Part shown: positions 28,165 through 36,934 of the stretch, piece by piece
How the letters are laid out: each line of letters begins with the position of its first letter
How positions within the stretch are numbered: the stretch's first letter is position 1
Assembly: GCA_022844485.1 (NCBI GenBank)
Contig: JALHLQ010000003.1
Span: 105,921 to 166,624, forward strand
DNA length: 60,704 bases
Direction of reading: 5' to 3'
From: Xanthobacteraceae bacterium
GTDB lineage: Bacteria; Pseudomonadota; Alphaproteobacteria; Rhizobiales; Xanthobacteraceae
Notes under the pieces: model-generated
The model's input: the letters and a program-made list of their open reading frames with translations, nothing else
What the model was told of the DNA's origin: nothing
The model's database searches: none
Made by a program: the position numbers and the translations under genes

Positions 28165-28634
28165 GGATTGAAGGTCAGCCGCGCCTCGACGCCGCGCCGA
28201 ACATCTTCGGGGCAGTGGGGAGGCGCGCTTGCATTGGGCTGGGTTATGCCCTGGACGATGCCGTGCAAGAGGGAGATCAGTGCGATCTGCCGGTCGTTCT
28301 TGCGTGCCTTTTCTCGCCAGTACGCCATCATCGGCGCGAAATTGCGCTTCTGCCAATCCAGCCCGCAATGCATGGCCGCGCCGGTCAGCGCGCCGCGTTG
28401 GATGACCCAATGCGCTTCGGCCGGGGTGATCGGCGGCTTCGCCTTTTCTTCGGCCGTGGTTGGCGCGCAGGGCTGGGTCTCTCTGCACTGGGCCTTGTGG
28501 ATATTGTCAAGCGCCAGCATCAGGAGCCGTGTCACCTGCTCGTCGGACAAAAGAGGCGGGACCGGGGCCTGGGCGCGAAGGCCGCCCGGGAGAGCAAGAA
28601 CCGAAAGCAGGACAAGCAAGGCCAGGCGCCGCAT
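28161..28634 (-). CDS. Secreted hypothetical protein, possibly DUF-type periplasmic
   Basis: 157 residues from ATG 28634. The signal peptide is [20 protein letters not shown], cut near AQA. The mature part is helical with four cysteines ([21 protein letters not shown]), probably two disulfides, and a segment [21 protein letters not shown] do not recognise a named family. It is translationally coupled (ATGA) to the yggS-type gene, which may only reflect shared transcription. It is divergent from leuS across 211 bases. Confidence 0.75.
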   Translation of the reverse strand: MRRLALLVLLSVLALPGGLRAQAPVPPLLSDEQVTRLLMLALDNIHKAQCRETQPCAPTTAEEKAKPPITPAEAHWVIQRGALTGAAMHCGLDWQKRNFAPMMAYWREKARKNDRQIALISLLHGIVQGITQPNASAPPHCPEDVRRGVEARLTFNP

Positions 28635-28845
28635 GGTGAACCTAGTAGCAGTAAGGATGCCGGCGGAGCCGGCAAGTTTCCCGGTCAACGTTCTTCGCCC
28701 CCCTTTGTGGCCGGGGGAAGATCGGCGAAGCGGCCCACGGGGGCCGGCACGGACAAGTCTATCCTCAGCCGGCGAGCGAACGCAAAACGGCTTCCACTTT
28801 TGCCGGTCGCGCGCTAAGTCCAGCCGTTCGCAAGCGGAACCGAGA

Positions 28846-31572
28846 ATGGCTGCCGAACGCTACAACGCCCGCGAAGCTGAGCCGCATTGGCAAAGGGCTT
28901 GGGACGAGCGGCGCCTCTTCGCCACGAAGAACGACGACCCGCGCCCGAAATACTACGTGCTCGAGATGTTCCCCTATCCCTCGGGGCGCATCCACATGGG
29001 GCATGTGCGCAACTACACGATGGGGGACGTGGTCGCCCGCTACAAGCGCGCCAAGGGCTTCAACGTGCTGCATCCGATGGGCTGGGATGCGTTCGGCATG
29101 CCGGCGGAAAACGCGGCGATGCAGAACAGGACGCATCCCGCGGCCTGGACCTACGACAACATCGCCGCCATGAAGGCGCAGCTCAAGCTGATGGGCCTGT
29201 CGCTCGACTGGGAGCGCGAATTCGCCACCTGCGATGTCGAATACTACGCGCAGCAGCAGCGGCTGTTTCTCGACTTTCTTGACGCCGGGCTCGTCGAGCG
29301 CAAGACCTCGAAGGTGAACTGGGATCCGGTCGACCAGACCGTGCTTGCGAACGAGCAGGTGATCGACGGCCGCGGCTGGCGCTCGGGCGCCCTGGTCGAG
29401 CAGCGCGAGCTGACGCAGTGGTTCTTCAAGATCTCGGACTACGCGCAGGATCTCCTCGACGCGCTCGACCGGCTCGAACGCTGGCCGGAGAAAGTACGGC
29501 TGATGCAGAAGAACTGGATCGGCCGCTCCGAGGGTCTCTTGATGCGCTTCGCGCTGAGAGCCGGCACGGCGCCGAAGGGGCACGACGATCTCGAGGTTTT
29601 CACCACGCGCCACGACACGATTTTCGGGGCGAGCTTCATGGCGATCGCGCCTGACCATCCGCTGGCGAAGGCCGCCGCCGAGCATGACCCGCAGCTTGCC
29701 GCCTTTTGTGAGGAATGCCGGCGGCTCGGCACAGGCGCGGCTGCGCTCGCGACTATCGAAAAGAAAGGTTTCGACACCGGCATCAAGGCCCTCCACCCCT
29801 TCGACCGGAGCTGGGAGCTGCCGGTCTATGTCGCCAATTTCATTCTGATGGACTACGGCACCGGCGCCATCTTCGGCTGTCCGGCGCACGATCAGCGCGA
29901 CCTCGATTTCGCGCGCAAGTATGGCCTGCCGGTAACACCGGTCGTGCTTCCCTTCGGCGAAGACCCGAAAACCTTTGCCATCGGCGACGTTGCCAACACC
30001 GATGACGGCGCCATGATCAACTCGCGCTTCCTTGATGGAATGACCGTCGAGCGTGCGAAGGAGGAGGTGGCGCGCCGGCTCGAGAACACATTCTTACCTC
30101 CCCCTGAAAGGAGGAGGTCGGCGCGCGAAGCGGGCCGGGTGGGGGTCAATGGCGGAAGCGGACCCCCACCCCGTCCCTCCCCCTTGCAGGGGGAGGGAGA
30201 AGGAAGCAACCGCCCTGTCGGCCAGCGGCGGGTGAATTTCCGTTTGCGCGACTGGGGCATTTCCCGCCAGCGCTACTGGGGCTGCCCGATCCCCGTCATC
30301 CACTGCGAGGTTTGCGGCATCGTGCCGGTGCCGCGGGAAGACCTGCCGGTGAAGCTGCCCGACGATGTCGAGTTCGACCGGCCCGGCAACCCGCTCGATC
30401 GCCACCCGACCTGGACCAGGATTGCCTGCCCGCGCTGCGCAAAGCCCGCGCGCCGGGAAACCGACACCATGGACACCTTTGTCGATTCCTCCTGGTATTT
30501 TGCCCGTTTCACGGCACCGCGCGCGAATGCACCGACCGAGCAGGCAGCCGTCGATTCCTGGCTGCCGGTCGACCAGTACATCGGCGGGGTCGAACACGCG
30601 ATTCTGCATCTCCTCTATTCGCGCTTCTTCACCCGCGCGATGCGCAAGACCGGCCATCTCGATCTCGACGAGCCCTTTGCCGGCCTGTTCACGCAAGGCA
30701 TGGTCACGCATGAGACCTATCAAGGCGCGGACGGACGTTGGCTTTATCCCGACGAGGTGGTGATCAAGAACGGCGTCGCAACCCATGCGCAGACCGGCGA
30801 ACCGGTGACCATCGGCGCCATCGAGTCGATGTCGAAGTCGAAGAAGAACACCGTCGACCCGACCGACATCATCGAGGCCTTCGGCGCCGATACGGCGCGC
30901 TGGTTCATGTTGTCGGACACCCCGCCCGAGCGCGACATCCAGTGGACCGACGCAGGCGTCGAAGGCGCCGCGCGCTTTGTGCAGCGCGCGTGGCGGCTGG
31001 TCGCGGAACTGGCGGCTCTCGCCGCCCCGCCGGGCACGGCCGTGCCGCCGTCGGTATCGGAAAGCGCGCTTGCGGTGCGCCGCGCCGCTCATGGCGCGCT
31101 GGCGGCGGTTGAGAACGACATCGAGCAGCTGCGCTTCAATCGCGCGGTGGCGCGCGTCTATGAATTGTCGAATCTGCTTTCCGACCACGTCGCCAGGGCG
31201 AAATCGGACGGCGGCGTGGGAGCCGATCTCGCCGCAAGCTTTCGCGAGGCCGCGGACATCCTTGTGCGCCTTTTCGCCCCGATGATGCCGCATCTCGCTG
31301 AAGAATGCTGGGCTGCGCTCGGCCACCGCAGTCTTGTGGCTGAAGCGGCCTGGCCGCAAATCGAGCATGCGCTTCTTGTCGAGGACATGATAACCTTGCC
31401 GGTGCAGGTCAATGGGAAGAAGCGGGCGGACGTCACCGTCGCGCGCGATGCTGGGGATCGGGATGTCGAGGCTGCCGTGCTGGCGCTGGAAGGCGTTCAG
31501 CGTGCGCTTGGGGGCAGGCCGCCGAAAAAGGTGATTGTGGTGCCGCAAAGGATTGTCAATGTCGTGGCTTAG
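28846..31572 (+). CDS. leuS: Leucyl-tRNA synthetase with an in-frame repeat insertion
   Basis: 908 residues, against about 870 usual in relatives. It charges tRNA-Leu. The HIGH-type motif is [16 protein letters not shown] near residue 45 and the KMSKS-type motif is ESMSKSKKN near residue 662. The CP1 editing domain (about 230-415) includes [17 protein letters not shown]. Between it and the core segment [19 protein letters not shown] lie 39 extra residues (about 416-454, rich in Pro/Arg/Gly) encoded by a palindromic repeat at 30091-30207. Removing them restores normal length. The frame is intact, so the enzyme is presumably active. ATG 28846 is the start; the open frame upstream is a GC-rich artefact. 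Confidence 0.95.
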   Translation: MAAERYNAREAEPHWQRAWDERRLFATKNDDPRPKYYVLEMFPYPSGRIHMGHVRNYTMGDVVARYKRAKGFNVLHPMGWDAFGMPAENAAMQNRTHPAAWTYDNIAAMKAQLKLMGLSLDWEREFATCDVEYYAQQQRLFLDFLDAGLVERKTSKVNWDPVDQTVLANEQVIDGRGWRSGALVEQRELTQWFFKISDYAQDLLDALDRLERWPEKVRLMQKNWIGRSEGLLMRFALRAGTAPKGHDDLEVFTTRHDTIFGASFMAIAPDHPLAKAAAEHDPQLAAFCEECRRLGTGAAALATIEKKGFDTGIKALHPFDRSWELPVYVANFILMDYGTGAIFGCPAHDQRDLDFARKYGLPVTPVVLPFGEDPKTFAIGDVANTDDGAMINSRFLDGMTVERAKEEVARRLENTFLPPPERRRSAREAGRVGVNGGSGPPPRPSPLQGEGEGSNRPVGQRRVNFRLRDWGISRQRYWGCPIPVIHCEVCGIVPVPREDLPVKLPDDVEFDRPGNPLDRHPTWTRIACPRCAKPARRETDTMDTFVDSSWYFARFTAPRANAPTEQAAVDSWLPVDQYIGGVEHAILHLLYSRFFTRAMRKTGHLDLDEPFAGLFTQGMVTHETYQGADGRWLYPDEVVIKNGVATHAQTGEPVTIGAIESMSKSKKNTVDPTDIIEAFGADTARWFMLSDTPPERDIQWTDAGVEGAARFVQRAWRLVAELAALAAPPGTAVPPSVSESALAVRRAAHGALAAVENDIEQLRFNRAVARVYELSNLLSDHVARAKSDGGVGADLAASFREAADILVRLFAPMMPHLAEECWAALGHRSLVAEAAWPQIEHALLVEDMITLPVQVNGKKRADVTVARDAGDRDVEAAVLALEGVQRALGGRPPKKVIVVPQRIVNVVA
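30091..30207. repeat. Triple-hairpin palindromic element inserted in leuS
   Basis: 117 bases forming three successive inverted repeats. The left arm is ACCTCCCCC with GGAGGAGGT (30096-30118, one mismatch). The middle is a perfect 11-base stem at 30137-30147 with 30161-30171 (GGGTGGGGGTC / GACCCCCACCC). The right is a perfect 10-base stem at 30174-30183 with 30189-30198 (TCCCTCCCCC / GGGGGAGGGA). The layout is the kind seen in intergenic repeats of rhizobial relatives. The length is exactly 39 codons without a stop. Confidence 0.85.
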
Positions 31573-32101
31573 ATCGCGCCCTCTTTTCGCGCTCGGCCTC
31601 GCGCTCTTCCTGGCCGGCTGTTTTCAGCCGCTCTACGGCCAGTATTCGCCGACCGGAGGGCCGACGCTGCGGAACGCCCTCGCCGGGGTCGAGGTGTTGC
31701 AGATCGAGGCGCCCAAGGGCTCGCCCGAAGCGCGCATTGCCGTCGAGCTGCGCAACTCCTTGCTTTTCGAGCTCACGGGCGGCGGCGGCGGCGCGCCGCA
31801 AACGCACCGGCTCGCGATCCGCGTCCGTCCCACGCGTCAAGCCATCATCGTCGACATCGCGACGGGCCGCAATGAGGCGATCATCACGGGCATCAACGCG
31901 GAATACGCGCTGACGGAGATCGCCACCGGCAAGACCGTCATCCGCGACACGACGTTTTCGCGCGTTTCGGCCGATGTTCCCGGTCAGCAACAGCGCTTCG
32001 CGCAGATGCGCGCCAACCGTGACGCCGAGGACCGCGCCGCGCGCGTGATCGCCGAACAGATCCGCACGCGGCTCGCCTCCTATCTCGCGGCAGGGACCTG
32101 A
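31559..32101 (+). CDS. lptE: LPS-assembly lipoprotein LptE
   Basis: 180 residues. It is a lipoprotein: signal [16 protein letters not shown] with Cys21 in an LAGC lipobox. LptE plugs the LptD barrel that inserts lipopolysaccharide into the outer membrane. The family match rests on the [10 protein letters not shown] segment after the Cys, size, and the fixed position between leuS and holA seen across proteobacteria. The ATG at 31559 lies inside the leuS end (14-base overlap), so expression is coupled. Confidence 0.88.
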   Translation: MSWLRSRPLFALGLALFLAGCFQPLYGQYSPTGGPTLRNALAGVEVLQIEAPKGSPEARIAVELRNSLLFELTGGGGGAPQTHRLAIRVRPTRQAIIVDIATGRNEAIITGINAEYALTEIATGKTVIRDTTFSRVSADVPGQQQRFAQMRANRDAEDRAARVIAEQIRTRLASYLAAGT

Positions 32102-32142
32102 GTCACCCGGTTCAGCGCCGTTTGCGCGCGAGGGAGCATCCG

Positions 32143-33168
32143 ATGACCGCCCTCAAAGGTCCCGAGGTCGACGCCTTTGTCCGCAAACCCGACGCGCGGC
32201 CGATCGTGCTCGTCTACGGACCCGATGCCGGCCTCGTGCGCGAGCGCGTCATGGCTGTCTTGCGCGCATCGGTCGACGATATCGACGATCCGTTTTCGCT
32301 TGTTCGTCTCGAAGGCGACGATCTCGCCTCTGATCCTGCGCGCCTCCTTGACGAAGCAACGACCATTCCGCTGTTCGGAGGCCGCCGCGGCGTGTGGGTG
32401 AGGGCGGGCTCGCGCAACATCGTGCCGGCGGTGGAAGCCTTGCTCGCGGCGCCGCTGGCCGACGTTCGCGTAGTGATCGAGGCCGGAGACCTCAAGCGCA
32501 ACGCCGCGCTGCGGACGCTCTGCGAGCGCGCAAAGAACGCCGCCGCGCTGCCCTGCTATGCCGACAGCGAGCGCGATCTGGCTCGTCTCGTCGACGAAGA
32601 GATGCGCGCGGCCGGTTTGACGATAGCCCCGGATGCGCGCGCGATGCTGATCTCTCTGCTCGGCAGCGACCGCCTGGCCTCGCGGGCGGAATTGGCGAAG
32701 CTTGTTCTTTATGCGCGCGGCAAGACCGACGTCACGATCGCCGACATCCGCGCCGTCATTGCCGACGCCGCAGCCCTCGCCCTCGACGACGTGATCGACG
32801 CGGCTTTCGCGGGATTGCCGGAGGAGGTCGACATACACTACACGCGCGCCCGCGCCGCCGGCACCGCGCCCGGCACGATTGCCGCAGCCGCATTGCGCCA
32901 GGTCTCGCAACTTCATCTGGCGCGGCTGGCTGTCGATTCCGGCACGCCGGCCGAGACCGTTTTGGAACGTCAGATGTTCGTGCATTTCAGCCGCAAGGCT
33001 TTGGTGCAGGCCGCGCTGAAAATCTGGACTGCGCCGCGCCTCGCGCGGCTCATGCTGCAACTAGCCGATGCCGTGCGCGATACGCGCCTGCATGCCGCGC
33101 TGGCCGACGCCATCGCAGAACGCGCTTTGCTGGCGATTGCACAGTCCGCACGGACCAGAAACGAGTGA
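32143..33168 (+). CDS. holA: DNA polymerase III delta subunit
   Basis: 341 residues. Delta opens the beta clamp as part of the clamp loader. The family pattern is present: VLVYGPDAGLVRERV near the N-terminus, DPARLLDEATTIPLFGGRR, and the middle domain MLISLLGSDRLASRAELAKL. ATG 32143 has ribosome site GAGGGAG. It follows lptE by 41 bases, the usual leuS-lptE-holA order. No Walker A lysine is expected in delta and none is present. Confidence 0.92.
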   Translation: MTALKGPEVDAFVRKPDARPIVLVYGPDAGLVRERVMAVLRASVDDIDDPFSLVRLEGDDLASDPARLLDEATTIPLFGGRRGVWVRAGSRNIVPAVEALLAAPLADVRVVIEAGDLKRNAALRTLCERAKNAAALPCYADSERDLARLVDEEMRAAGLTIAPDARAMLISLLGSDRLASRAELAKLVLYARGKTDVTIADIRAVIADAAALALDDVIDAAFAGLPEEVDIHYTRARAAGTAPGTIAAAALRQVSQLHLARLAVDSGTPAETVLERQMFVHFSRKALVQAALKIWTAPRLARLMLQLADAVRDTRLHAALADAIAERALLAIAQSARTRNE

Positions 33169-33197
33169 ATGCCCTCGTGCGGTCGGAGGAGCTAGGC

Positions 33198-34268
33198 TCA
33201 CTTCACCTCGTACTTCACCCCGGTAATCGGCGCCACCAGGCGATTGTAGAAGTCGCCGCAGCGCTCGCCGCAGCGTTTCACGAAAGCGGGCAGCACCACG
33301 GTGGTCACTGAATTGCGCAGCGTCTCCATGTCGGCCGATGTCGCGCGAACGATGGTCATCGGCCGGTTCTCGACCAGCCGGCCGATACGGCAGCCCTCCT
33401 TCTGTCCGGCATTGCAGGCGATCCCGTCTTCGGTGGCCTCGGCGCCGAGTTTCCATTGCGCGTCCTCGACCTCTTTGAACACCGTCTGAAGGAAGCTGCG
33501 AACAGGCGGATCGAGCCGGTTCCACCAGGCGAGGTTTGCGACATAGGCCGACACGCCCCAGGAAATCGGCAGCGCATAGAGGCTACGCGTCACCTCGTAC
33601 CAGCGCGCGCCGTTCCCCGTCGCCGTCCCCGTCGTGGCGCAATCGACCACGCCGCGCTCGAGCGCCGAATAGACCTCCGGAAATCCGATGCCGACCGGCT
33701 GCGCCCCAATCGAGGCGACGAAATCGTTGAACGAGCCGCCGGGCGTGCGGATCTTCCGGCCCTTGAGATCCGCGAGGCTGGAGACGGAGTCGCGGCAGAA
33801 GAACACCTGCGCCGGGTAGGGGAACGTCGCAATGATGCGCACGCCGAACTTCTCGAGCTCCTTGTTGATGTCGGGCAGAACGGCGTCGGCCACGCGCCGC
33901 GCCTGCTCATGCGAGGTGTTGAGCCCGGCCAGATCGATGATGTCGAGCAAGGGAACGTCGCCCGCAACCGTCGGCAGCGCCGCGCCGCCGACTTCGATCT
34001 GCCCCGCGCGCACCACGCGCAGGAGCTCTGGACCGGTAAGATTGCGCTCCGGCCAGCTCGCGAGCGTGACCTGAATGCGCCCGTTGCTGCGCTTTGCGAT
34101 GCCCTCGCGCAGCATCGGGATATCAACGCGCGTATATTGCGGAATCGTGGGCGAAAGCTGCGTCACCATGGTGACGCTGATGGCCGGCCCCGGGGGGAGT
34201 TCCTGCGCGGCGGCATGCGCGGCGAACAGCGCGGCGAGCGCGCCGCCGAAACAGGCGATTGGCTTCAT
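33198..34268 (-). CDS. TRAP transporter substrate-binding protein, DctP family
   Basis: 356-residue periplasmic protein. The signal peptide is MKPIACFGGALAALFAAHAA. DctP features include SWPERNLTGPELLRVVRAGQ, FFCRDSVSSLADLKGRKIRT (with the conserved ligand-binding Arg region), FPEVYSALERGVVDC and the closing VVLPAFVKRCG. These proteins bind organic acids, often dicarboxylates. No DctQ or DctM membrane subunit is nearby, so it is an orphan binding protein whose partners must be encoded elsewhere. Ribosome site AGGGGAC precedes the ATG. It is convergent to holA with a 29-base gap. Confidence 0.88.
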   Translation of the reverse strand: MKPIACFGGALAALFAAHAAAQELPPGPAISVTMVTQLSPTIPQYTRVDIPMLREGIAKRSNGRIQVTLASWPERNLTGPELLRVVRAGQIEVGGAALPTVAGDVPLLDIIDLAGLNTSHEQARRVADAVLPDINKELEKFGVRIIATFPYPAQVFFCRDSVSSLADLKGRKIRTPGGSFNDFVASIGAQPVGIGFPEVYSALERGVVDCATTGTATGNGARWYEVTRSLYALPISWGVSAYVANLAWWNRLDPPVRSFLQTVFKEVEDAQWKLGAEATEDGIACNAGQKEGCRIGRLVENRPMTIVRATSADMETLRNSVTTVVLPAFVKRCGERCGDFYNRLVAPITGVKYEVK

Positions 34269-34369
34269 GGGACGTCCCCTTTTCACCCGGTCCGGGCCGG
34301 CTGGGAACTATAGAGGTCTATGAGCCGCGGGCAATGCGCGCCACGCACGCCCGATCGCTCCGGACCGGC

Positions 34370-35245
34370 TTACCCGCGGTCCAGGCGCGTGACCAGGTCG
34401 TCGAGCTGATCGAGGTTCTTGTAGCGGATTTTCAGTTCGCCGCCGTCGCCGCGATGCGTCAGCGTCACGGTCAGCCCCAGCGCGTCAGACAAGCGCTTCT
34501 CCAGCGCGCGCGTATCGGCGTCCTTGTCCACGCGCGTGCGCGCAACCGATTTCCTGCCGGACTTGGCCGCGCTCTCCTGCACGATGGCTTCGACCTGGCG
34601 CACATTGAGGCCCTGCTCGACGATGGCCTTGGCGATCGCTTCCGGATCGGCTTGGCCGATCAGGGCGCGGGCGTGGCCGGCGGAAATCTTGCCGGCATTG
34701 AGATAGGCCTTCACCGTTTCCGGAAGCTTCAGCAGCCGGAGCGTGTTCGCCACATGGCTCCGGCTCTTTCCGACGATCTTGGCGACGTCGTCCTGCCCAT
34801 GGGCGAACTCGTCGATCAGCGCCTGATAGCCCATGGCTTCTTCCAGCGGGTTGAGGTCCTCGCGCTGCACGTTCTCGATGATGGCGAGTTCGAGCGCCTC
34901 GCGGTCGCTGACCTCGAGCAGCACCACCGGAACGTCGTGCAGCCCGGCTTTCTGCGCCGCCCGCCAGCGCCGCTCGCCGGCGATGATCTCGTAGGCGTCG
35001 TGCGCGCCGGCGACCGTACGGACCAGAATAGGTTGAATGATGCCGCGCTCGCTGATCGAGCTTGCCAGTTCGTCAAGCTCGGCGTCGGTGAAGATGCGCC
35101 GCGGGTTGCGCGGATTCGGCCGGAGAAATTCGATCGGCAAGCGGCGCTGCGCGCGCGTCCGCTCGACGACCGCACTGTCCTCGCCGACATCGCCGATGAG
35201 CGCGGCAAGCCCGCGTCCCAATCGCGATCGCGTATCTTCCGCCAT
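34370..35245 (-). CDS. parB: Chromosome-partitioning protein ParB
   Basis: 291 residues. ParB loads on parS and spreads by a CTP switch to segregate origins. The N-terminal domain has IIAGERRWRAAQKAG and LAIIENVQREDLNPLEEAMG, which form the CTP pocket; the helix-turn-helix region is HGQDDVAKIVGKSRSHVANT. The C-terminal dimer domain ends DDLVTRLDRG. It lies 80 bases after parA and is likely in the same operon. A parS-like site is 3.8 kb away at 39089. Confidence 0.96.
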   Translation of the reverse strand: MAEDTRSRLGRGLAALIGDVGEDSAVVERTRAQRRLPIEFLRPNPRNPRRIFTDAELDELASSISERGIIQPILVRTVAGAHDAYEIIAGERRWRAAQKAGLHDVPVVLLEVSDREALELAIIENVQREDLNPLEEAMGYQALIDEFAHGQDDVAKIVGKSRSHVANTLRLLKLPETVKAYLNAGKISAGHARALIGQADPEAIAKAIVEQGLNVRQVEAIVQESAAKSGRKSVARTRVDKDADTRALEKRLSDALGLTVTLTHRGDGGELKIRYKNLDQLDDLVTRLDRG

Positions 35246-35325
35246 GGCGGTCTTCCCGAATGGTCTCACTGCGGCACCCTGTATGCGAAGGGCATGGAGT
35301 CGCTCGCTTGCGCGCACGAATCAGT

Positions 35326-36135
35326 TCACGCGGCGCGCAGTCTTTTTTCGCGCGCTATGATTTCCGAGGCAAGCTTGAGATAGGCCTGACTCCCAACGCA
35401 TTTGAGATCGTAGAGGAGCACCGGCTTGCCGTAGGACGGCGCTTCCGAAATGCGCACATTGCGCGGGATCACCGTGTCGTAGACCTTTTCGCCCATGAAG
35501 GAGCGCACGTCGGCGACAACCTGGCCCGACAGATTGTTTCGCGCGTCGAACATGGTCAGCACGATGCCGTGAATCGTAAGGCTCGGGTTGAGCGTCGCCT
35601 TCACTTGCTCGACGGTGTTGAGCAGTTGCGACAAGCCTTCCAGCGCGAAGAACTCGCATTGCAGCGGCACGAGAATCGAGTCGGCGGCCGCCATGGCGTT
35701 GAGCGTCAGCAAATTCAGCGACGGCGGGCAATCGACCAGGACATAGGTGAATGTGCGCTCGGCCGCCACCTCCAGGATTCGGATGGCATTGCGCAAGCGA
35801 TAGGCGCGGTCGCGCGCGGCGGCGATCTCGAGCTCGAGCCCGGCAAGGTCCATGGTCGAAGGCGCGATCGACAGGCGCGGAATCGCGGTCTCCAGAATCG
35901 CGTCCGCCAGCGGCGTCTCCCCGGTCATCACGTCGTAGGTCGAGACGCGCCGCGCGCGCCGGTCCACCCCAAGCCCGGTTGAGGCATTGCCTTGCGGATC
36001 GAGATCGATGATCAAGACCTCCTCGCCGATCGCCGCCAGGGCCGTGCCCAGGTTGATCGCCGTGGTGGTCTTGCCGACCCCGCCCTTTTGGTTGGCCAAG
36101 GCCAGAACGCGAACGTTGCGTGCCGCATCGCTCAT
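35326..36135 (-). CDS. parA: Chromosome-partitioning ATPase ParA
   Basis: 269 residues. The deviant Walker A is ANQKGGVGKTTTAINLG; Walker A' LIIDLDPQGNASTGLG and Walker B YVLVDCPPSLNLLT complete the site. It binds nucleoid DNA as an ATP dimer and is released by ParB, moving the origin. The ATG at 36135 is separated from the rsmG stop by two bases, so translation is probably coupled. Order rsmG-parA-parB is conserved in many bacteria near the origin. Confidence 0.96.
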   Translation of the reverse strand: MSDAARNVRVLALANQKGGVGKTTTAINLGTALAAIGEEVLIIDLDPQGNASTGLGVDRRARRVSTYDVMTGETPLADAILETAIPRLSIAPSTMDLAGLELEIAAARDRAYRLRNAIRILEVAAERTFTYVLVDCPPSLNLLTLNAMAAADSILVPLQCEFFALEGLSQLLNTVEQVKATLNPSLTIHGIVLTMFDARNNLSGQVVADVRSFMGEKVYDTVIPRNVRISEAPSYGKPVLLYDLKCVGSQAYLKLASEIIAREKRLRAA

Positions 36136-36137
36136 GG

Positions 36138-36851
36138 TCACCCCGCTTCGTTGCGTGGCCGAATCAGTCCCGCGCCGGACGATTTTGCCTGCTTCTCGGC
36201 CTTTCGCACCACAACAATCCGACCGTCCGGACTGGTCTTGCTGAGCACGAGCTCGAACTCGATAGTCCAATATTTAGCGGCTTCGGTCAATTCGGAGCCT
36301 ACATGTTGACCCTTGGGGAACAGTCCCAGGCTCCCCCTTGTCAACAGCTTCTCCCCGTAATCCAGAAGCTTCGACAGCGGCGCCAACGCCCGAGCGGTGA
36401 CGACCTCCACACTGCCGCGGAACTCGTTCACGAATTGTTCGACACGAACCGGATGCACGGTAGCAGGAAGCGCTAACGCCTGGATGACATCCACCAGGAA
36501 CCGCGCCTTTTTTTGAGTGCTTTCAATCAGATGCACCATCGCCCCGGGGTGGTCTTTCAGCGCGCAGGCGATCACCAGGCCGGGAAACCCGGCACCCGAT
36601 CCGAAGTCCATCCAGGTCTTCGCACCCGTCGCGAGCGGGAGGAGCTGGAGCGAATCGGCGATGTGCCTTGTCCACAGGCTGTGGATGGTCTTGTCCCCAA
36701 CCAGATTCATCGTCCGCTGCGCGGCGAGCAGAAGCTCGACAAATCGGTCGAGTCGTGCGGCCACCTCCGGCGCGACCGGCGTCAGCGCCAGCGCCCGCTC
36801 GCGGTCGGCGGCGAGAGCTGTCAGCTCAACATCGGGATCGCCTTGCTTCAT
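36138..36851 (-). CDS. rsmG: 16S rRNA m7G527 methyltransferase RsmG (GidB)
   Basis: 237 residues. It methylates G527 of 16S rRNA using SAM; loss gives low-level streptomycin resistance. The SAM-binding motif is WMDFGSGAGFPGLVIAC and the family segment VTARALAPLSKLLDYGEKLL follows. N-terminal NLVGDKTIHSLWTRHIADSL is also typical. ATG 36851 is preferred over a start 87 bases upstream. It sits between mnmG (83-base gap) and parA, the canonical gidA-gidB-parA-parB cluster. Confidence 0.95.
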   Translation of the reverse strand: MKQGDPDVELTALAADRERALALTPVAPEVAARLDRFVELLLAAQRTMNLVGDKTIHSLWTRHIADSLQLLPLATGAKTWMDFGSGAGFPGLVIACALKDHPGAMVHLIESTQKKARFLVDVIQALALPATVHPVRVEQFVNEFRGSVEVVTARALAPLSKLLDYGEKLLTRGSLGLFPKGQHVGSELTEAAKYWTIEFELVLSKTSPDGRIVVVRKAEKQAKSSGAGLIRPRNEAG

Positions 36852-36934
36852 GTCCGGCCCGAGCACTCCCGTGATCCCCACTCCCGGCGAGGCGAGCACG
36901 CAAGCCGGGGCGGGGTTTATGCCTGCGCGCGCCG

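Noticed and set aside
28168..28845. 226-codon upstream extension of the leuS frame
   Set aside because: It overlaps an oppositely oriented secreted-protein gene; the conserved LeuS N-terminus starts at 28846.
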